Positions 1 through 10,392 of a DNA stretch of 43,133 bases are shown one piece after another. Source of the stretch: Puniceicoccales bacterium (GTDB taxonomy: Bacteria; Verrucomicrobiota; Verrucomicrobiia; Opitutales; JAIRKQ01). Under the pieces are notes generated by a model. It did not search any database. It was not told the origin of the DNA and saw nothing but the letters and a program-made list of their open reading frames with translations. Numbering within the stretch: position 1 is the stretch's first letter; every line of letters starts with the position of its first letter. The stretch is from assembly GCA_031258695.1 (NCBI GenBank), contig JAIRMM010000014.1, positions 1 through 43,133 on the forward strand, written 5' to 3'. A program made the translations under genes and the position numbers.

Positions 1-152
1 ATTTCCTCATGGCCATCGGTTTGACATTTAAAACAGGCAGCTGCAAGGGCAAACTCTCCATTGTTTTCAATGGGGATTTTTGTGGCATCGCCCAAGGCAA
101 TTGCGAGTGCATATTCAAAGGATTTGCCGTTCCTTATTTGTGTTGTCTTCAT
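1..152 (-). CDS. 5'-partial ORF truncated by window edge; candidate type II restriction endonuclease partner of the adjacent methyltransferase
   Basis: Reverse complement of 152..1 reads MKTTQIRNGKSFEYALAIALGDATKIPIENNGEFALAAACFKCQTDGHEE with no stop. Its ATG overlaps the methyltransferase TGA as ATGA (152..149). The NGK-FEYAL-AL pattern recalls HaeIII-like REase N-termini from memory only. Confidence 0.5.
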   Translation of the reverse strand, partial: MKTTQIRNGKSFEYALAIALGDATKIPIENNGEFALAAACFKCQTDGHEE

Positions 153-1045
153 CGCCAATCCCTAAAATCCCTGCTCAAAATGAGTATCTCATTTGATTTT
201 TTATTTTTTCCCATCCCATATGTCCACGTTGGGACTACCACCGGATATCCGTCGTACATTTTACGTGCTTCATAGCTGTCATTGTAAGATAGAAGCCAGC
301 GATCCCTTGATTTTAATAAATCCGCTAAGGCTGCGTGATTAAAATTAGCATGCATATCTCCTTTGTTCCCATAGAGACGTTGTTTTATAAGATATGGAGG
401 GTCGCAATAGAGAAAATCATTTCCGTGCAACGGAATGCTTTCTCTAAAATCCATTCTCTCAACTTTTAGGTTTTTTATGCAAAAATTAGCAACCCTTTCG
501 ATGCTAGTCGGAGTGAATCGCGGATGCCCGGGTGACATGCCTCCCGATAATGTGGTTCCAGAAAAAGAAGAACGATTTAGAACAAAAAATACGGCGGCCA
601 TCTCCTTTTTATCTTCAATTTCGAGGATTGATTGTTGCAATTCATAAAATTTTGACTTTTCGAGCGGAAAATAAGGTCCAATCCTAGCCGCTAAATTTTT
701 CGGATCTCGCAGTAATTCTTGCCAAAAAAATACAAGAGGTTCAAATGTGTCATAGGCATAGACCGTAGTCCCTCGCCTTGCCAATTCTATTTCTATTGAT
801 CCTCCACCGATGAATGGAGAACATAATGTTTTCTGTCCACCGAGGTATTCATCCACGATAAACGGAACAGCCCTGCTTTTCCCTCCCGGGTAGCGCAACG
901 GAGACTTAATTTTTTGCTCACAGCAACAATTTCCAATCCCCGTGTGGAAATTTTTCGAAAAAATATCATCCGTTTCCATCCAAAAGCCATCGGTACAACC
1001 AAATGCGATAGGTCCAATCCTACCCCACCACGAAATTGTATCCAT
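149..1045 (-). CDS. D12-class (Dam-like) N6-adenine DNA methyltransferase
   Basis: SPLRYPGGKSRAVPF (FxGxG-type SAM region), DPPYLIKQRLYG (DPPY motif), C-terminal YGMGKNKKSNEILI. True start is uncertain: homology begins near codon 48 (KSPLRYPGGK). Confidence 0.9.
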   Translation of the reverse strand: MDTISWWGRIGPIAFGCTDGFWMETDDIFSKNFHTGIGNCCCEQKIKSPLRYPGGKSRAVPFIVDEYLGGQKTLCSPFIGGGSIEIELARRGTTVYAYDTFEPLVFFWQELLRDPKNLAARIGPYFPLEKSKFYELQQSILEIEDKKEMAAVFFVLNRSSFSGTTLSGGMSPGHPRFTPTSIERVANFCIKNLKVERMDFRESIPLHGNDFLYCDPPYLIKQRLYGNKGDMHANFNHAALADLLKSRDRWLLSYNDSYEARKMYDGYPVVVPTWTYGMGKNKKSNEILILSRDFRDWR

Positions 1046-1110
1046 ATTTTAGGGAATGTCAATGAATTTTCCCAATTTTGCCGGAATTTCAGTGCCGGCT
1101 GATGCCAACG

Positions 1111-1248
1111 GTTATTGTAGTGGCCCCGACATTGTATAAACAATATCACTTTACCGATAATTTCGTAAACCGGGCGGTTCTTTTTGTCTATGCGTCGCAA
1201 CCACTTATTCCCTCCAAGGTGTCGCAACCGCTCCGGCTGCTTCCGGGC
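1111..1248 (-). pseudogene. C-terminal fossil of a YoeB/Txe-family toxin
   Basis: Reverse strand reads ARKQPERLRHLGGNKWLRRIDKKNRPVYEIIGKVILFIQCRGHYNN, matching the YoeB pattern GKPEPLKHxLSGYWSRRIxxEHRLVYxVxxxxIxIxSCRxHY. TGA immediately precedes the fragment and there is no stop after HY. Confidence 0.65.
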
Positions 1249-1350
1249 TCAGGACTAATAAAAAACATTTTTGAATATTTTTGCCCTCTTGCCCTTCAAA
1301 TATTGTCAAAGAATTATTCCTCCAAAGAGTTTATAAACTTTTATGCTAGG

Positions 1351-2754
1351 TTACTTACCGATGTAATTGTAATTTTTCTTAAAAATTGGAATTCCAAAAA
1401 TGTAAAAGGTCTTTTTTTGTTTTTCTTTTCTTATTTTAAAAATTTCCAAACCAAATATGGTCACCTTTGTTTTTTCTGGTCTATCACTTATGTCGAATAT
1501 AAAGTTCTTGAACAACTTTTTAAATAAATATTTCCATAGCCGTGGAATAGAGACAATGTACGAACTTTTTTGTTGTGTAAAATCATGCTTTTTAAATTCC
1601 CCTATCATGCTATCGACACATGCTTCCCACGAAAAATTCTTCGCCCGTTTTATTCCTTTCTGGGACAATTCTTGCCGCAATTTTTCATCGTAATATACCT
1701 TTTCATAGGCGGCTACCATGGCTTCGTCGCTTGTGGGGTCGATTAAAATTCCGGCATCACCAACAACTTCTGGTAGGGAGGACACGTTGGATGTGATTAC
1801 TGGACATCCGCACTGCATGGCTTCGAGCGGGGGTAGCCCAAATCCCTCATAGAGTGACACAAAAACACAACATTCAGCCCGGGAATATAACGAAGCCAAG
1901 TCCTCATCTTCCACATAGCCGGTCTTGATAATTTTTTTATTGTTTTCGCCAAGAGTTGCCATTTCAGCATCAAAAAATTTTTCAAAAGCACCATTAGCAC
2001 AACCGGCAACAACAAAAACCAAATCATCAACATGGTTTTTCTCAATGAATTTAATAAAGTTTCTGAGTATAAAAATGAGATTTTTTCGCGGTTCTATGGC
2101 ACTGACAGTGAAAAGATAACGCTTGTCTATGGGAATGCCATATTTTATCCGAATTTGCCGGTTCTGCTCCCCATCGGCACACGGATAAAAGTTTGAACTT
2201 GCTGCCAATGATATTTGGGTAATTTTATGAGGGTCAACCTGGGGAAGTAGTCTAATGATATCACTTTTGGTGGACTCTGAAATGGCAAATATATGATCCT
2301 TCCATGTTAAACTTTTAATGATGTCAAAAAACAGTTGATCTTCGCCATGTAAAGGATAAACTATTGGAATGAGATCGTGAATAATGGTATAACAAACAAT
2401 GCCGGTTTCTTTAATCCCCTGAGAAATAGGATGGCGGGGAGATAAAAAAATATCAAAGTCCTTTACGTCGCCGGAAAAGATTTTAGACGTAATCCCAATG
2501 CCACCCATCGATAGGGCCTTTTTAACACGGAGGTAGACCCCGTAATCTGTCCCAGCGTATACTTCGACTTTAAGCCCGGGTCGCCTCAGTAGCTCTTTGA
2601 GAATATTATAAACGACGAAAAATATCCCCCGTCGTCCGCCATTACATAGGTAAGCCTCTAAAACTTGAGCGTCGTATAATACCCTGATTTTAGCTTTCCG
2701 ATTAAATTTTTTCTTCAAAAGTAAGTCGCCCATTAACCAAATCTCCGGTTCCAA
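1351..2754 (-). CDS. Glycosyltransferase family 4 (GT-B), LPS/polysaccharide type
   Basis: [13 protein letters not shown] and [39 protein letters not shown] motifs; C-terminal FG-hydrophobic-P/E-IFK tails. Confidence 0.9.
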   Translation of the reverse strand: MEPEIWLMGDLLLKKKFNRKAKIRVLYDAQVLEAYLCNGGRRGIFFVVYNILKELLRRPGLKVEVYAGTDYGVYLRVKKALSMGGIGITSKIFSGDVKDFDIFLSPRHPISQGIKETGIVCYTIIHDLIPIVYPLHGEDQLFFDIIKSLTWKDHIFAISESTKSDIIRLLPQVDPHKITQISLAASSNFYPCADGEQNRQIRIKYGIPIDKRYLFTVSAIEPRKNLIFILRNFIKFIEKNHVDDLVFVVAGCANGAFEKFFDAEMATLGENNKKIIKTGYVEDEDLASLYSRAECCVFVSLYEGFGLPPLEAMQCGCPVITSNVSSLPEVVGDAGILIDPTSDEAMVAAYEKVYYDEKLRQELSQKGIKRAKNFSWEACVDSMIGEFKKHDFTQQKSSYIVSIPRLWKYLFKKLFKNFIFDISDRPEKTKVTIFGLEIFKIRKEKQKKTFYIFGIPIFKKNYNYIGK

Positions 2755-3176
2755 TTCTTCAAAATCGACGATGAAGAATTGGTTTTATTTTCTCCGCCAA
2801 CTCCAAATTCTACCATCACATTACATTCTTTACATATTTCTATTTCCGGAATATTTTCCTTCGTTCGATCTCCTCCATTTGCGAATACCAGCCGGTCGGT
2901 CGGATATTTTGCACGGACCTTGCGAATTCCATCGCATGCGGTATTGTCACTGTCATCAAATCCTAACAGGTCGATAACATTTTTTAAGCTTTCACAAATC
3001 GCCCTACGCGTGGCAAATTCCATGAAATTTTTACCTTTTTTGCGGCATAGCCACTCATCGGAATTAAGTAACACTATCACGCCATCTCCGCGGGAACTAG
3101 CATCTTTTATCAGACTTACGTGCCCTTCGTGAAGGGGGTCAAATCCCCCACTAACAATGTAATAAGTTTTTTCCAA
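2733..3176 (-). CDS. Cytidylyltransferase-fold nucleotidyltransferase (HldE/RfaE C-domain-like)
   Basis: GGFDPLHEGHVSLIKDA (HxGH motif), VLLNSDEW, FANGGDRTKENIPE. Overlaps the downstream GT by 22 nt. Confidence 0.8.
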   Translation of the reverse strand: MEKTYYIVSGGFDPLHEGHVSLIKDASSRGDGVIVLLNSDEWLCRKKGKNFMEFATRRAICESLKNVIDLLGFDDSDNTACDGIRKVRAKYPTDRLVFANGGDRTKENIPEIEICKECNVMVEFGVGGENKTNSSSSILKNWNRRFG

Positions 3177-3273
3177 AATTTAAAAAATTAATGTACCCTT
3201 GCTAAACCCTCGCGAAGAAAAGTAAAGCAAATATTTCTTTATTTTGATTGTGCGTATGAGTTAACCTATGACA

Positions 3274-5964
3274 CTATTCCAGTGCTGCTTGGGCTGCCGC
3301 TAGCTTTGCTACGGGAACGCGATTTGGTGAACAGCTGACGTAGGATAGTCCAATTTTATTGCACAATTTGATGGATGCTGGATCTCCACCGTGTTCTCCG
3401 CATATACCGATTTTTAAGTCTTTGCGGGTCGCTCGTCCACGTTCACAGGCAATTTTGATCAATTCACCAACGCCCAATTCATCGATGGAGGCGAATGGAT
3501 TATTTTTAATAATTTCACGCTCCAGGTATTGGGGTAAAAAACCATTGGCATCGTCGCGGCTCATTCCGAGGGTCGTTTGGGTCAGATCGTTTGTCCCAAA
3601 GCTGAAAAATTCAGCATCTTCCGCAATTTCTCCGGCCCGCAAACATGCCCGAGGAATCTCTATCATCGTACCCACTTTGTAGGCAAGGGAACATCCTAGA
3701 CGTTGTTCCACCGCTTCCGCAGCTTCGCGGATGATTTTTGCCTGATGTTTAAACTCAGCGGCAAAAGTCGTTAGCGGTACCATAATTTCAACATTAACCT
3801 CTATCCCTTCCCCTCTAACCTTTGCGGCGGCTTCAAAAATTGCTGTGCTTTGCATGGCAGTAATTTCCGGATACGAAATTCCCAGGCGACAACCTCTGTA
3901 CCCGAGCATGGGGTTACTTTCCGACATTGCTTCCACACGCAACTCCAAGTCGGCGGGATTCTTTCCTAATTTTTTTGCCAGGGATTCAATGGCAGGTCGT
4001 TCGTGGGGTAAAAACTCATGTAACGGTGGGTCCAGTAGCCGAATGGTGACGGGGTATCCCTTCATCGCACGGAAAATTCCCTCGAAATCTCCCTGTTGCA
4101 GCGGTTTTAGCTTGGCCAGTGCCTTTTGGCGATCTTCAACGTTGTCCGCCACTATCATTTCCCGCATGTAATCGATGCGTTCTCCTTCGAAAAACATGTG
4201 TTCCGTCCTGCAGAGACCTATGCCCTTTGCTCCTAGCTGGATGGCAGCTTGTGCTTGCTTGGGACTATCGGCATTGGTTCGAATGTCGAGCCTGCGATAG
4301 CCGTCTGCCCAGGACATTACGGAATCAAATATGCGGAACGTATAACTTTTTTCTGCCGCCATGGTTCCCGAAAGAACCTGGGTAACTTCCGATGGGGCTG
4401 TCTCAACGTGGCCGACAAAAATTTCTCCCGTCGTCCCATCGATGGAAATCGGTTCTCCTTCTTTTATCGTGACACCGTCGGCGGATACCTGTTTCTTTGC
4501 ATAGTCGATCACCAATCCTCCTGCTCCACAGACGCAAACTTTCCCCATTTGCCTCGCGACCAAAGCCGCATGGGAACTGACTCCACCGTGGCTAGTAACG
4601 ATCCCCTCGGCAGCCAACATACCCCGGATGTCTTCGGGGGATGTCTCCGTCCTGCAGAGGACAACTTTCTCTCCCTTAGCGTGCATTTCCTCCGCTTTCT
4701 TCGCTGAAAAATACACATTCCCCGACGCTGCTCCAGGTCCTGCCGGTAATCCACTGGCGATTTTTTTCACTTTTTCTTTCCCCGCACCATCGAAAATTGG
4801 TACCAGCAGTGACGAAACGGAATCCGCCGGGATACGCTTTATGGCCATTTCTTTGTCTATGAGGCCTTCGTTGACCATTTCAACCGCTATCCTAACGGCT
4901 GCTAGTCCTGTTCGCTTACCATTTCGCGTTTGCAGCATGTACAATTTGTCATTTTCGATGGTGAATTCGAAATCCTGCATGTCGCGGAAGTGATGTTCTA
5001 GGGTCTGGCAAACCTTAACCAATTGGTCAAAAACAACGGGCATGTCGTTTTTTAAATTTGCAATTGCCTGGGGCGTACGAATGCCGGCGACGACATCTTC
5101 CCCCTGGGCGTTTATTAGATATTCACCGTAGAAAACATTTTCACCATTTGCAGGATCTCTGGTAAACGCAACGCCCGTCGCACAATTGTTACCCATGTTG
5201 CCAAATATCATGCTTTGCACATTGACCGCAGTGCCCCATTCCGCCGGGATATTATACTTCCTGCGATAGATTACCGCACGCTCATTGTGCCAGGATTCAA
5301 AGACGGCACCAATGGCTCCCCTCAGCTGGTCAAAAACATCCTGGGGAAATTCCTTACCCGTCCGTCCAACGATCAACTTTTTGTAGCGGCCAATGACATC
5401 CTTGAGGTTTTCAGCTGTCAAATCAGGATCGCTGTGCACGCCGGCTTTCCTTTTAATATCCGATAAAATTTCTTCAAACGGGTCGCGGGATTCATCATTT
5501 TCCGCATGGACTCCCATCACAACGTCACCGTACATTTGAATAAATCTACGGTAGCAATCGTAGGCAAACCTAGGATTATTGGTGTTTTCAGCCTGGCCAA
5601 TGACAGTCTCATCGTTCAACCCTAGGTTTAAAATGGTATCCATCATCCCCGGCATGGATTCCCGAGCACCCGAACGGACGGAAAATAGCAGTGGATTTTT
5701 TACATCGCCGAACTTTTTCCCCTGCTGGTTCTCCACATTGGCCAAGGCTTTTTTTGCGTCCGACCAAACATTGTCCGGCAATTTGCCATTATTTTTGTAA
5801 TACTCGGCACAAACCTCCGTTGTGATCGTAAAACCCGGCGGGACAGGTAACCCAATCTTTGCCATTTCTGCAAGGTTGGCTCCCTTTCCTCCCAACAAAG
5901 CACGCATGCTGGCATCGCCATCGGTCTTTACGCCGAATTCATATATGAAATTCCCTATGCTCAT
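3274..5964 (-). CDS. ppdK: Pyruvate, phosphate dikinase
   Basis: [27 protein letters not shown]-terminus, [21 protein letters not shown] phosphohistidine region, [18 protein letters not shown]-terminus; 896 aa. Confidence 0.97.
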   Translation of the reverse strand: MSIGNFIYEFGVKTDGDASMRALLGGKGANLAEMAKIGLPVPPGFTITTEVCAEYYKNNGKLPDNVWSDAKKALANVENQQGKKFGDVKNPLLFSVRSGARESMPGMMDTILNLGLNDETVIGQAENTNNPRFAYDCYRRFIQMYGDVVMGVHAENDESRDPFEEILSDIKRKAGVHSDPDLTAENLKDVIGRYKKLIVGRTGKEFPQDVFDQLRGAIGAVFESWHNERAVIYRRKYNIPAEWGTAVNVQSMIFGNMGNNCATGVAFTRDPANGENVFYGEYLINAQGEDVVAGIRTPQAIANLKNDMPVVFDQLVKVCQTLEHHFRDMQDFEFTIENDKLYMLQTRNGKRTGLAAVRIAVEMVNEGLIDKEMAIKRIPADSVSSLLVPIFDGAGKEKVKKIASGLPAGPGAASGNVYFSAKKAEEMHAKGEKVVLCRTETSPEDIRGMLAAEGIVTSHGGVSSHAALVARQMGKVCVCGAGGLVIDYAKKQVSADGVTIKEGEPISIDGTTGEIFVGHVETAPSEVTQVLSGTMAAEKSYTFRIFDSVMSWADGYRRLDIRTNADSPKQAQAAIQLGAKGIGLCRTEHMFFEGERIDYMREMIVADNVEDRQKALAKLKPLQQGDFEGIFRAMKGYPVTIRLLDPPLHEFLPHERPAIESLAKKLGKNPADLELRVEAMSESNPMLGYRGCRLGISYPEITAMQSTAIFEAAAKVRGEGIEVNVEIMVPLTTFAAEFKHQAKIIREAAEAVEQRLGCSLAYKVGTMIEIPRACLRAGEIAEDAEFFSFGTNDLTQTTLGMSRDDANGFLPQYLEREIIKNNPFASIDELGVGELIKIACERGRATRKDLKIGICGEHGGDPASIKLCNKIGLSYVSCSPNRVPVAKLAAAQAALE

Positions 5965-6033
5965 GATACTCCTTAGCCTGACAAGCTATATGAAACATCC
6001 CCACCCTTGTCAAATACCAAAAAACGCAAAAAA

Positions 6034-7863
6034 TCACTGACAATTTGGCAATGCTCTGGATACTATGGCTTTTTTCAAATATTCAATGGCGGATGGCAAT
6101 TTTAGCGTACCGGTAAAATTTTTGTCCACGCGCGAACGTATGGAAATCGCACCCGTCTCCACTTCTTTGGGGCCTAGGATAAACATGTGGGGAATTTTAT
6201 CGATTTCCGCACGCCGAATTTTGGCATTCAATTTGTCGGAATGTCCATCCACGGACCCACGAATTCCGCACGCTTTCAACTCCCGATTAACCCCATTGGC
6301 ATGGGCGATTAAATCATCATTTAATGGGATGATCCTGATTTGTTCTGGAGCCAACCATGTCGGGAAATCCCCACCAAAATGTTCAATTAGTAGCCCCACA
6401 AAACGTTCCAGGGATCCAAATGGAGCACGGTGGATCATTATCGGGCGATATTCTTTGTTATCGCTTCCGACGTATGACATTTTAAAACGTTCGGGAAGAT
6501 TATAGTCCACTTGCACTGTTCCCAATTGCCATTCACGGCCGATTACGTCTTGGACAATAAAATCAATTTTGGGGCCGTAAAATGCAGCCTCTCCTTCGGC
6601 TACTTCAAAGGGAACGCCCAATTCGTCGGCTGCCGCCCGCAGTGCTTTTTCCGCAACCATCCAATTCCCGTCGTCACCGATATATTTATCGGAATTCCTA
6701 TCGCGCAGCCCAATCCGCACGCGGAATTTTTCCATTCCGAGGGTCTTGAAGATAACTTTCACCAGGGACAGACATCCATTAATTTCATCGTGGAGCTGCT
6801 CCTGTGTGCAAAAAATATGGGCATCGTCCTGGGTAAAGCTTCTCACCCGTGTCATACCGCTTAATTCTCCCGACTGTTCCCATCGATAAACGGTCCCGAA
6901 TTCCGCAATCTTAAATGGTAAATCCCTATAGGATCGCTGGTCCGACATGTATATCATGATATGACCTGGACAATTCATCGGTTTCAGCAAAAAACCATCC
7001 GCGTTTCCCCCCTCAAGATCGTCAAACATCGCCCTACATGATTGGTTTGAAACGGTGGCTTTTTCAAGGGACTCCCTATCCGGTAACGGAGGAAATTGCG
7101 ACTCTTTGTAGTAGGGGAAATGCCCCGATGTTTTGAAAAGTCCAAGCTTGGCTATGTGGGGAGTAAATACCTGTTGATAGCCCTGTTTTTCGAGTTCTTC
7201 GAGGATAAAATTTTGTAATTCCTGCCGGATGATGGCCCCCCTGGGTAGCCATAATATCATGCCCTGGCCAAACCCATCGTCTATGGTGAAAAGTTTCAGT
7301 TCTTTTCCCAACTTGCGATGGTCTCGTTTCTTTGCATCTTCGAGCATTGCCAAGTGTTCGTCCAGTTCTTTCTTGGACGCAAATGCAGTCCCCGAAATAC
7401 GTTGCAACTGCTTATTTTTTTCACTGCCACGATAGTAGGCACCGGCGATGTTCAGCAATTTAACCGCTCCAATTTCCTTCGTCGAGTTGAGGTGTTCCCC
7501 CCGGCAAAGGTCTGTAAATTCCCCATTGGTGTACAATGAAATTTCTTCCCCTTCGGGAATGTCTGCTAGCCGTTCGAGTTTATAGGTTTGATTTTTTGAT
7601 TTCATCAGGGCCATCGCTTCATCACGGCCAACGATGGTTTTGACAAATTTTTGATCTTCCGAGATTATTTTCAACATCTCCCCTTCGATTTTTTCCAAAT
7701 CTTCCTGGGAAAATTTATGGTCCAGGTCGAAATCATAGTAAAACCCTGTTCGCGTTGATGGTCCGATATCAAGTTTGGCTTCCGGAAATAATCGTAATAC
7801 CGCTGCAGCCAACACATGTGCCGCAGAATGCCGAATTTTGTCTAAATCAACACACTCATTCAT
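6034..7863 (-). CDS. thrS: Threonyl-tRNA synthetase
   Basis: HSAAHVLAAAVLRLFPEAKLDIGP, MNCPGHIMIY, YRWEQSGELSGMTRVRSFTQDDAHIFC, HRAPFGSLERFVGLLIEHFGGDFPTWLAP. Confidence 0.97.
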   Translation of the reverse strand: MNECVDLDKIRHSAAHVLAAAVLRLFPEAKLDIGPSTRTGFYYDFDLDHKFSQEDLEKIEGEMLKIISEDQKFVKTIVGRDEAMALMKSKNQTYKLERLADIPEGEEISLYTNGEFTDLCRGEHLNSTKEIGAVKLLNIAGAYYRGSEKNKQLQRISGTAFASKKELDEHLAMLEDAKKRDHRKLGKELKLFTIDDGFGQGMILWLPRGAIIRQELQNFILEELEKQGYQQVFTPHIAKLGLFKTSGHFPYYKESQFPPLPDRESLEKATVSNQSCRAMFDDLEGGNADGFLLKPMNCPGHIMIYMSDQRSYRDLPFKIAEFGTVYRWEQSGELSGMTRVRSFTQDDAHIFCTQEQLHDEINGCLSLVKVIFKTLGMEKFRVRIGLRDRNSDKYIGDDGNWMVAEKALRAAADELGVPFEVAEGEAAFYGPKIDFIVQDVIGREWQLGTVQVDYNLPERFKMSYVGSDNKEYRPIMIHRAPFGSLERFVGLLIEHFGGDFPTWLAPEQIRIIPLNDDLIAHANGVNRELKACGIRGSVDGHSDKLNAKIRRAEIDKIPHMFILGPKEVETGAISIRSRVDKNFTGTLKLPSAIEYLKKAIVSRALPNCQ

Positions 7864-8072
7864 CGCTGTCCTATTCCTAGGGAAGGTTTTTCAAAAAAAA
7901 AGAAAAAAGAAGGTTTTGCTGGAAATATCCTTCATCAAAAATGAACCGTAACATTTCCGCTAAAAATCATTATCCTTGGCTCGCCATGCCATCATAACTC
8001 TAGTGTCAAGCGTCGGTTCCCAGGGTCATTTAGTTCTTGTCGAAGGAAAACGAAAAGGGTGGATAAAAAGGA

Positions 8073-9248
8073 TTAGGTGATTGCTTTGATGCTATTGACC
8101 ATGCGTGACAATACATTTTTCCACTCGTCTTCCCCATATTCGGAACAGACGGAAAGTCTAAGCCGTGCGTGGCCGAGAGGAACCGAAGGATAGCGAATTG
8201 CTGCCAAATAAATCCCTCGTTGGTAAAGATTTTCGAAAATCTTCATCGTCGTCGTTTCATCTCCGATGATTATGGGTAAAATAGCTACGGCTTCCGGAGG
8301 GAATGCCATTCCACATTCTGAAAAAATACTTTTTGCCATCTCCGAAAGCTGTTTCAATCTGTGTACTCTCTCTGGCTGACTTTTCAAGATTTGTAAAGCC
8401 TTCGACGAAGCTGCCAATACCGAGCTTGGGAGCATCGTAGAACATAGGAAAGGGCGAGAACGCTGGCACAGGTATTGAATTAGACATTTGGTCCCGCAAA
8501 CAAAACCACCCAGGCTTCCGAGCGCTTTGCTGCACGTTCCAACTTGTATGATGCGTGGATTTGGTAAAATATTGAAATATTCCAGGGTCCCATGCCCCCT
8601 TTCCCCCAAAACGCCCAACCCATGAGCATCATCGATGATAATATGAGCGTCGAAACTTTCTGCCAGTTGCAACAGTTCTGGCAATGGGGCAACGGTTCCA
8701 TCCATGCTAAAAACCCCTTCCGTAATAATAAAGCGCGACTGCGCGTTTCGATGTTCATTCAATAGTTCCCGCAGCCGATCAACGTCGCGGTGGGGATAAA
8801 TCACTACCTTGGCATGGGAAAGTTTGCAACCGTCAATTATGCTAGCGTGGTTCTTTTCATCACTGAACATCACGTCTCCGCTGCAGCCAACGGTTGAAAT
8901 TAGACCGATGTTTGCCATATATCCGGTGTTGAACATCAATGCCGCTTCGGAATGTTTAAAATCTGCCAATTCCCTTTCCAGTTGATTCGCCAGCGGATGT
9001 GCCCCCGTTGTTAACCGCGCACCGCTGGACCCAGAACCATCATAACGCATACATTTTTGCGCGGATTCTATGACTTCGGGATGAAATCGTAGCCCCAAAT
9101 AGTCGTTAGTACACGCCACGAAAAGTCTATGGCCAGTCTCGGTCACGCCATGGGTTGCATCGAGAAATTTTAGCACTGGAATATTTCTCGTCAAATTTAT
9201 GCGATGGCATTTTTCAATTTCAGATTGCCAATATGTTTCCCCGGGCAT
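8073..9248 (-). CDS. bioF: 8-amino-7-oxononanoate synthase (alpha-oxoamine synthase family)
   Basis: NDYLGLRFHPEV, GSGSSGARLTTGAHPLANQLERELADFK, DDAHGLGVLGERGHG, GTCSKALGSLGGFVCG. The adjacent BioW supports BioF. Confidence 0.9.
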   Translation of the reverse strand: MPGETYWQSEIEKCHRINLTRNIPVLKFLDATHGVTETGHRLFVACTNDYLGLRFHPEVIESAQKCMRYDGSGSSGARLTTGAHPLANQLERELADFKHSEAALMFNTGYMANIGLISTVGCSGDVMFSDEKNHASIIDGCKLSHAKVVIYPHRDVDRLRELLNEHRNAQSRFIITEGVFSMDGTVAPLPELLQLAESFDAHIIIDDAHGLGVLGERGHGTLEYFNILPNPRIIQVGTCSKALGSLGGFVCGTKCLIQYLCQRSRPFLCSTMLPSSVLAASSKALQILKSQPERVHRLKQLSEMAKSIFSECGMAFPPEAVAILPIIIGDETTTMKIFENLYQRGIYLAAIRYPSVPLGHARLRLSVCSEYGEDEWKNVLSRMVNSIKAIT

Positions 9249-9250
9249 GT

Positions 9251-10036
9251 TTATTTCCGCAAAGTTTTCACCAATACCGGTTGATGTTCGAAAAAATTAA
9301 TCAAATCATCGAGATCTGCATTCGGTTTAACAAAAAACACACGCCCGCCGATATTGTCCTCTTTCAGTTTCATTGGAGAAAGTCTCCTATAAATTTCTTT
9401 GGAAGCAACATATCCAGTATCGTAATGCGGATCATCGGACCAACACAACTCTGCCATATAATCCTTTGTAAACGCTGCCTTCGAAGCTAATATCACGGCC
9501 TCACGGACCTTTTCACCACCTACACCGGATTCGACTAAAAAGCTTAAAAAAGCGGACTCATTTTCACAGTCCATGTGAGATAGTCGAACCCCTCGGACGC
9601 CGAAGTCATCGATGCGTTTACCGGTGCTAGCATCTAGGACCATTCCTCCCCTCATGCTTGCCGACAAATTCTTGATCAACGCAACACCTTTGCGCGCTGC
9701 GGTTTTAGAAACTCCAAACTCAACGAGCGAAGCAATGGCATTGCCATGGGCTTGCTCCACGGTTGCAAATTCCAGTGATTCCATTTTTAAAGCAGGTACT
9801 AGACGAATCGTTGCTCCGTCCATTTTGTCAATTTGAATATTGATGGTATCCGCCACGCCACGCGTGTGTGTTAAAACCCTCTGGAGAAGATTTTGAACAA
9901 CCGTAGCAATTTGATCGTCGGATACCAAACGTTCGCAACCGGATAAATGCTGTCCTTCTTTTCCATTACTGCCATTGGTTGCAGCTCGCATGCGTACGCT
10001 AAATAAGTAGTGTGGCAATGATTTATTCTCACCCAT
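9251..10036 (-). CDS. bioW: 6-carboxyhexanoate-CoA ligase (pimeloyl-CoA synthetase)
   Basis: YLFSVRMRAA...HLSGCERLV N-terminus, GVSKTAARKGVALI, GMVLDASTGKRIDDFGVRGVRLSHMD, and CWSDDPHYDTGYVAS, GGRVFFVK; 2 nt upstream of bioF. Confidence 0.88.
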   Translation of the reverse strand: MGENKSLPHYLFSVRMRAATNGSNGKEGQHLSGCERLVSDDQIATVVQNLLQRVLTHTRGVADTINIQIDKMDGATIRLVPALKMESLEFATVEQAHGNAIASLVEFGVSKTAARKGVALIKNLSASMRGGMVLDASTGKRIDDFGVRGVRLSHMDCENESAFLSFLVESGVGGEKVREAVILASKAAFTKDYMAELCWSDDPHYDTGYVASKEIYRRLSPMKLKEDNIGGRVFFVKPNADLDDLINFFEHQPVLVKTLRK

Positions 10037-10081
10037 TAGGACGACAAATATCTACATCCTATTAGCAACAAATCAAGTTAT

Positions 10082-10360
10082 TTAACAGCAATTAAAAAGC
10101 AATAATTGGGGTCCTCCATGGGATTTCTGCATATCCCCGCGAAAAAACAAAAGCTTCGGACCATTTCGCTCTTCGTCCATGGCAGAATTTTCCAACAAAC
10201 GCAGTACGGTTGCGATTTCGTTTTCTCCAGGTTCCATGGCCATTTGATTGGTCATACCTTCATTTTCCGCCAGGAAGAGTGAAAGCAAATGAACGGTCGA
10301 CACGCCTCCCTGGCCGGTACCGTTTATGACCTTTCCATCCATGGCAATGTGCCCGCACAC
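10082..10360 (-). CDS. Small hypothetical protein
   Basis: 92 aa GTG-start ORF between fbaB and bioW in the same orientation, purine-rich GGGGAG upstream; no family recognised. Confidence 0.3.
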   Translation of the reverse strand: MCGHIAMDGKVINGTGQGGVSTVHLLSLFLAENEGMTNQMAMEPGENEIATVLRLLENSAMDEERNGPKLLFFRGDMQKSHGGPQLLLFNCC

Positions 10361-10392
10361 ACACTCCCCGGGAGATTAAGAAATATCAATGG

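Noticed and set aside
3359-5800. Several plus-strand ORFs of 73-152 aa inside ppdK
   Set aside because: Antisense to a full-length, highly conserved PPDK frame; no recognisable motifs or coherent protein character.
6065-7539. Plus-strand ORFs inside thrS (up to 146 aa)
   Set aside because: Antisense shadows of a strongly conserved tRNA synthetase.
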